A DNA stretch of 64,000 nucleotides, taken from assembly GCA_028023455.1 (NCBI GenBank), contig JAQFVV010012506.1, positions 2,660,714-2,724,713 on the forward strand, read 5' to 3'. Positions 60,390-64,000 of this stretch are shown piece after piece. The position numbers and the translations under genes were made by a program. Every line of letters begins with the position of its first letter. Position 1 is the stretch's first letter. This DNA comes from Epiperipatus broadwayi (taxonomy: Eukaryota > Onychophora > Udeonychophora > Euonychophora > Peripatidae). Under the pieces are notes generated by a model. The model was not told the origin of the DNA and made no database searches. It was given only the letters and a program-made list of their open reading frames with translations.

Positions 60390-61780
60390 TGCTTCAAACA
60401 TTATGTGCTCACTGTGTGGACATGGAGAGAAAATTGGGGTCTAAAGAGATAGATTTATCTGGATTTGGAAAGATTGGGAATAATATCGATAAAATTTGGA
60501 AAGTGTTTCATTACTCCAATTTAAATATGGAAGTAAAAAAAATTTTATGGGAGGGGGTGTTACTGTAAGGAGGCTTTATAATTAAGTTATACATAAGATT
60601 AGCTGGCTTTTAATAATTTTGCTACTAAAGATTTTTTTTAATTTAAGAAAAGAAATGATTTATTTGAGAAGGAAGATAATGTTTTGAGGCCTAAAGTTGG
60701 GAAAAATATGTTTATTGACTACCATTGGAAAAAAGTAAATTTTTTTGCCTTTTGTATAAAGGGGTTGAAAAGTAAAAGAGGAAGCATAAAGTTTAATATA
60801 GAGTAGGGGATTTGAAAAATAAAAAATATGGAATGCATTTGTATACCACAATGCACATATAATAGAAATAAATTAGGCATGCTGTGATAGAGTGTACCAT
60901 ATGTGATGAGATTTATCATTTGAAATGTTTAAATAAGACTAAGAAGGATGTAACAGATTTATGGTTATGTAGACAATGTGTAAATGTGATAAAAGAGATA
61001 ATAAAGTGGATATCTAAGTATAGATAGTTTAAAAAGAAAGTCCAGGAGAAATGGAGCATAATGAAGTTGACGAAGATAGGATAGAGTATGTTTTTAGAGA
61101 GTGACAAGAGATATGGATGAAAAAATATGTAGTGCAATAGAGATGGTTAGCCAAAGAATATGTGAGGTAGATGAAGAGGTAAAGGATGTAGAAGCAAAAT
61201 TAAAATCATTAGAGATAAAGTGTGAGCATATAAAGGAATTATTAAATAGGAATGATAAGGAAGAAGTAAATAAGAAAGTCCAAAGGTGGAAGAAAATGTT
61301 ATGGATGAAGTAGAGAAAGTAAACTATGAGATAATATTGATAAAAGATTTATTAATTAGAGAATGTGGAAATATAATTGCAAGGGAAAATAGAAACAGGT
61401 ATGTTATAATATATCTGCCTGCAGTTAGAATTGGGGATGTTACAGATAATGTAAAGAAACAAGGGTGTAGACATGTATATATTTTGGTAGGGAAAACTAA
61501 TTTGTCAGAGCCATCAGAGAGAGTAATGGAAGAGTACATAGAATTGATTAGTAATTTGAGTAAGATTAATGGAAGAGTAGTAATAGTTGGAGTATTACCA
61601 AGATTTGACAATAGATATGTGTTAGATAGGGCATTTTCTGTAAATGAGAGATTGAAAAAATTGTATGAGAGAAATGATGTTATGTCTGTGGACATGTGGG
61701 ATTTTTTTATTAGTAAGAGGGAATTATATAGTAAAGATGGATACTTAGAAAACAATGAAATGAAGTTTTTGGGAGTTTGA
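60390..61780 (+). pseudogene. CR1-like ORF1: PHD finger, coiled coil and SGNH esterase
   Basis: The N-terminal part reads CAHCVDMERKLGSKEIDLSG then KIGNNIDKIWKVF (about 60399-60495). A PHD-like finger at about 60875-60990 has C-x2-C (ECTICDE), H-x2-C (YHLKC) and W-x-C-x2-C (LWLCRQC). A charged coiled coil follows (61101-61310, EEVKDVEAKLKSLEIKCEHI). The frame 61286-61780 carries an SGNH-hydrolase-like end: KTNLSEPSERV, VVIVGVLPRFDNRYV, INERLKKLYE-type helix and VDMWDFF. Esterase and PHD modules are known in CR1-group ORF1 proteins. The pieces are in different frames. The catalytic Ser block is not clearly preserved. Confidence 0.65.
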
Positions 61781-62029
61781 TTTATAAAGAATATAGTTCG
61801 GAAAACATATAAAAGGGGATAGGGTTTTAAATTGCAGTAGTATCAGAAAGAACAAGAATGGATGGGTTGTAAGAAATAAACAAAAAGTAGCTGATTCAGA
61901 TATAAATGTGGATGTGGAGAGGGAATGGATCTATAAAATTAATAGTAAATAAGTTATTTATAAATGTAATGGAGAAGAAAGAGTCAAAAGAATTTATAAA
62001 AGAGTAGTTAGGAAATAAAAAATTATTAA

Positions 62030-64000
62030 AATTGGATATTTGAATGTGCAAGGTGGTATGAGACCAGAAAAATGGCTGAAATTAAACAAAGCAGTTAAAA
62101 ATGAAGAGCTTAAGATACTAGCAGTAGTGGAAACACATCTAAGAGAAGAGGAACCTATACTGGAAGATTTGGTATAGCAGAATATAAATAGAAAAGAAAA
62201 AGAAAAAAGGAGTGATGGTATAGGAATTATGTCAAATAAATATTTAAATACTGTTAAATGTCAAGAACATTTGTGGTTTCTAAATAGTGTTAGGAAGACA
62301 AGAAATGGATTGTTACTATAGTGTATATAGCCACTGGAGATATCAAACTATAATGGATTGTAACAGTAGCATATATGAATGCCTAGTTAAGGATATACAA
62401 AATTTCAACAAAGGGGAAGAGATTAATGGTTATAGGGGATATGACTAGGCATATTGAAAAAATTGATGATGTAGATAACAAGAAAAAAAATCTTTTGAAG
62501 AATTTTAGTCAGAAAATGAATGTGAGCATTGGAAATTCATCAGATATTTATGAGACACTACACATGGTCTAGAAATAATATATTTCACACAATAGAGTAT
62601 GTATTAGTAGAGAAAGAGGAATGAATAAAGTATGCAAAATTTAAATGTTTGATAATAAAGAGAGAGTATGTAATAGTGATCATACATTCTTTATAATAGA
62701 AATGGTTAGTAATGTGGTGGAAAATAATGGCAAATGAATGATAAGACTAAGTTAGCAGATTATAAATTAAAAGTTGAAGAAACCATGGAAAAAATTGTTT
62801 GAGAATGAATATAAGGACTGCTGTGGTGAAGTAGAAAAAATGGAAAATAGGGTTTTAGGTGGGAATGTTCAGAAGAATAAAAGTAATAGAAAAGTGAGAG
62901 TTAGTAAAAGTATAAAAGATAGGTAAAAAACATGCAGAGAATATAAGGGTGCTATTAAGAACAAAGAAAGTGAAAAAAGATGTTAATGTTAAATGGGAAA
63001 AGGTTTTTAAAAAAGAAGTTGCCTAAAATAAATAATTATATAGAGAGAATGCATTTAAATAGTAAATTGCTGGAGCATATTAATAAAAATGGAAGAGATG
63101 GAAATAATTTTTTTTAGAAATGCATTAAAAGAAAGCATGTAGAGGTAGAGAAATAGTATTACTAGATGATAAGGGAATAGAGTATAGCTCTAGAGAAGAA
63201 TTAAAGACAATCTTAAGTGAGTATGTAATGAATATAGTAAAGATGTCAGATGCAAAGGACAGAGTGCTAACAAACATAAAAGCATATATTAGGTTGACAG
63301 AGAATGAATTGAATTAGATACAGAAGAAATTGAAAAGTGGAAAGGCAAGAGGTTTAGATGGATGGGCAGCAGAGATGGTAATGAATTTAGGACATAGGGC
63401 AAAATTAAACCTATTATTAGGTTTTAATAAGATGGCATAGAAGAGAGAATTTCTGAATAGTTGAAATAATACAAAAGTAAGGCTTCTATTTAAAACAAAG
63501 GGCAAGGATCATAGAAAAGTAAGTAATTATAGATCGATAGTGGTAACCTCAGTATTATATAAAGTTTTCACATATATGGTAGCTGGAAGGGTTACAAAGT
63601 GGATGGAAGAAAATAATAGTGGGAGAAATACAAGAAGGTTTTTGATTGGATAGGCATATAGGGAGATAGTTTATTTGTAGTTACACAACTTATAGACATG
63701 AGTAGAAATACAGGTAGACAGTTATATATGGTTTTTATAGATATAGAGAAGACATATGATAGAGTAAATAGAAATAGATTATGATTAACTTTAATAATTT
63801 GGGAATGTCTGGAACTTTAATGGATCTTGCATAAAATCAATTACTATACATATCAATTATGGAATATAGAATCAGTTAAAGTTAAAAATGGGGTGGGTCT
63901 AAAGCAAGGATGCCCTATGTCACCTATTTTGTTTTTGCTGTATTTGAGAGAAATAGAAAGAGCAATAGAAAAGCTAGGAAGAGGGGTAAAGATACCATTA
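62030..64000 (+). pseudogene. CR1-like ORF2: endonuclease and reverse transcriptase, broken
   Basis: IGYLNVQGGMRPEKWLKLN and ILAVVETHLREEE (62033-62150) mark the start of the endonuclease, including its Glu. Later pieces are GKARGLDGWAAEMV (about 63340), NYRSIVVTSVLYKVFTYMVA (about 63520), MVFIDIEKTYDRVNRNRL (motif A, about 63730) and GLKQGCPMSPILF (motif B, about 63895). Stops and frameshifts interrupt every section, so it is dead. The catalytic YADD/FADD box would lie just beyond the window end. Confidence 0.7.

Larger units (their letters stand above)
60390..64000 (+). mobile_element. CR1-like LINE, decayed, running off the window
   Basis: The order on the + strand is an ORF1 with a PHD-type zinc finger, coiled coil and SGNH-esterase-like domain, then an endonuclease and a reverse transcriptase, all with many stops. 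This order fits the CR1 group of the Jockey superfamily. The 3' end is beyond 64000. The composition is A- and G-rich on this strand, unlike the C-rich L1/Tx1 element, which marks a different lineage. Confidence 0.7.

Noticed and set aside
61324-61755. 143-residue minus-strand frame
   Set aside because: It is antisense to the SGNH-like ORF1 segment, whose sense frame carries recognisable motifs.

Overview
The window is nuclear DNA of an animal with a large, very A+T-rich genome. The evidence is GT-AG introns, a 44-kb intron, animal-type non-LTR retrotransposons (RTE-like, L1/Tx1-like, CR1-like), two BED/hAT DNA transposons, tRNA-derived SINEs and many foldback elements. Nothing bacterial is present: no operons, ribosome-binding sites or CRISPR arrays. 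I cannot fix the species. An invertebrate such as a chelicerate or cnidarian would fit, but that is inference.

Only one host gene is well supported. It is on the + strand and encodes a Trm9-family tRNA wobble-uridine methyltransferase (TRMT9B/ALKBH8-like). One exon is at 13756-13945 and the next at 57979-58274. They join in phase 1 inside the SAM-binding glycine motif (DVG/CGNG). A 29-bp exon at 3577-3605 may lie upstream. The rest of the gene would be beyond base 64000, so about 50 kb of the window is intron.

Layout. 1-8.8 kb: AT-rich DNA, two tRNA-SINEs and a small hAT-type element. 8.86-12.05 kb: an almost full-length but frameshifted RTE-like LINE. 14.8-15.4 kb: a foldback element. 17.0-20.4 kb: a hAT transposon with 8-bp target duplications that carries a nested foldback insertion and the 3' end of a polyadenylated retroposon. 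20.9-22.3 kb: an unassigned patch of richer composition. 23.6-28.3 kb: a SINE, foldbacks, a tandem duplication and a 5'-inverted RTE copy. 31.7-36.2 kb: an L1/Tx1 scrap, then a 3.5-kb inverted-repeat element. 36.9-40.5 kb: paired SINEs, a Ty3/gypsy pol relic, a third RTE copy and a duplicated foldback. 47.0-53.9 kb: a second hAT element whose BED zinc finger is split by a 4.25-kb L1/Tx1-like LINE with a 15-bp target duplication and an inverted 5' end. 54.2-57.5 kb: nested hAT-type non-autonomous elements and a SINE. 59.4-60.3 kb: two nested copies of the 14.8-kb foldback family. 60.4 kb to the end: a decayed CR1-like LINE with PHD-finger and SGNH-esterase sequences in ORF1.

The elements form a layered record of insertion into one long intron, and most host-element boundaries can be read from target-site duplications. 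The least familiar structures are the foldback family with 12-14-bp target duplications and the 3.5-kb inverted-repeat element. I found no clearly new protein-coding system.
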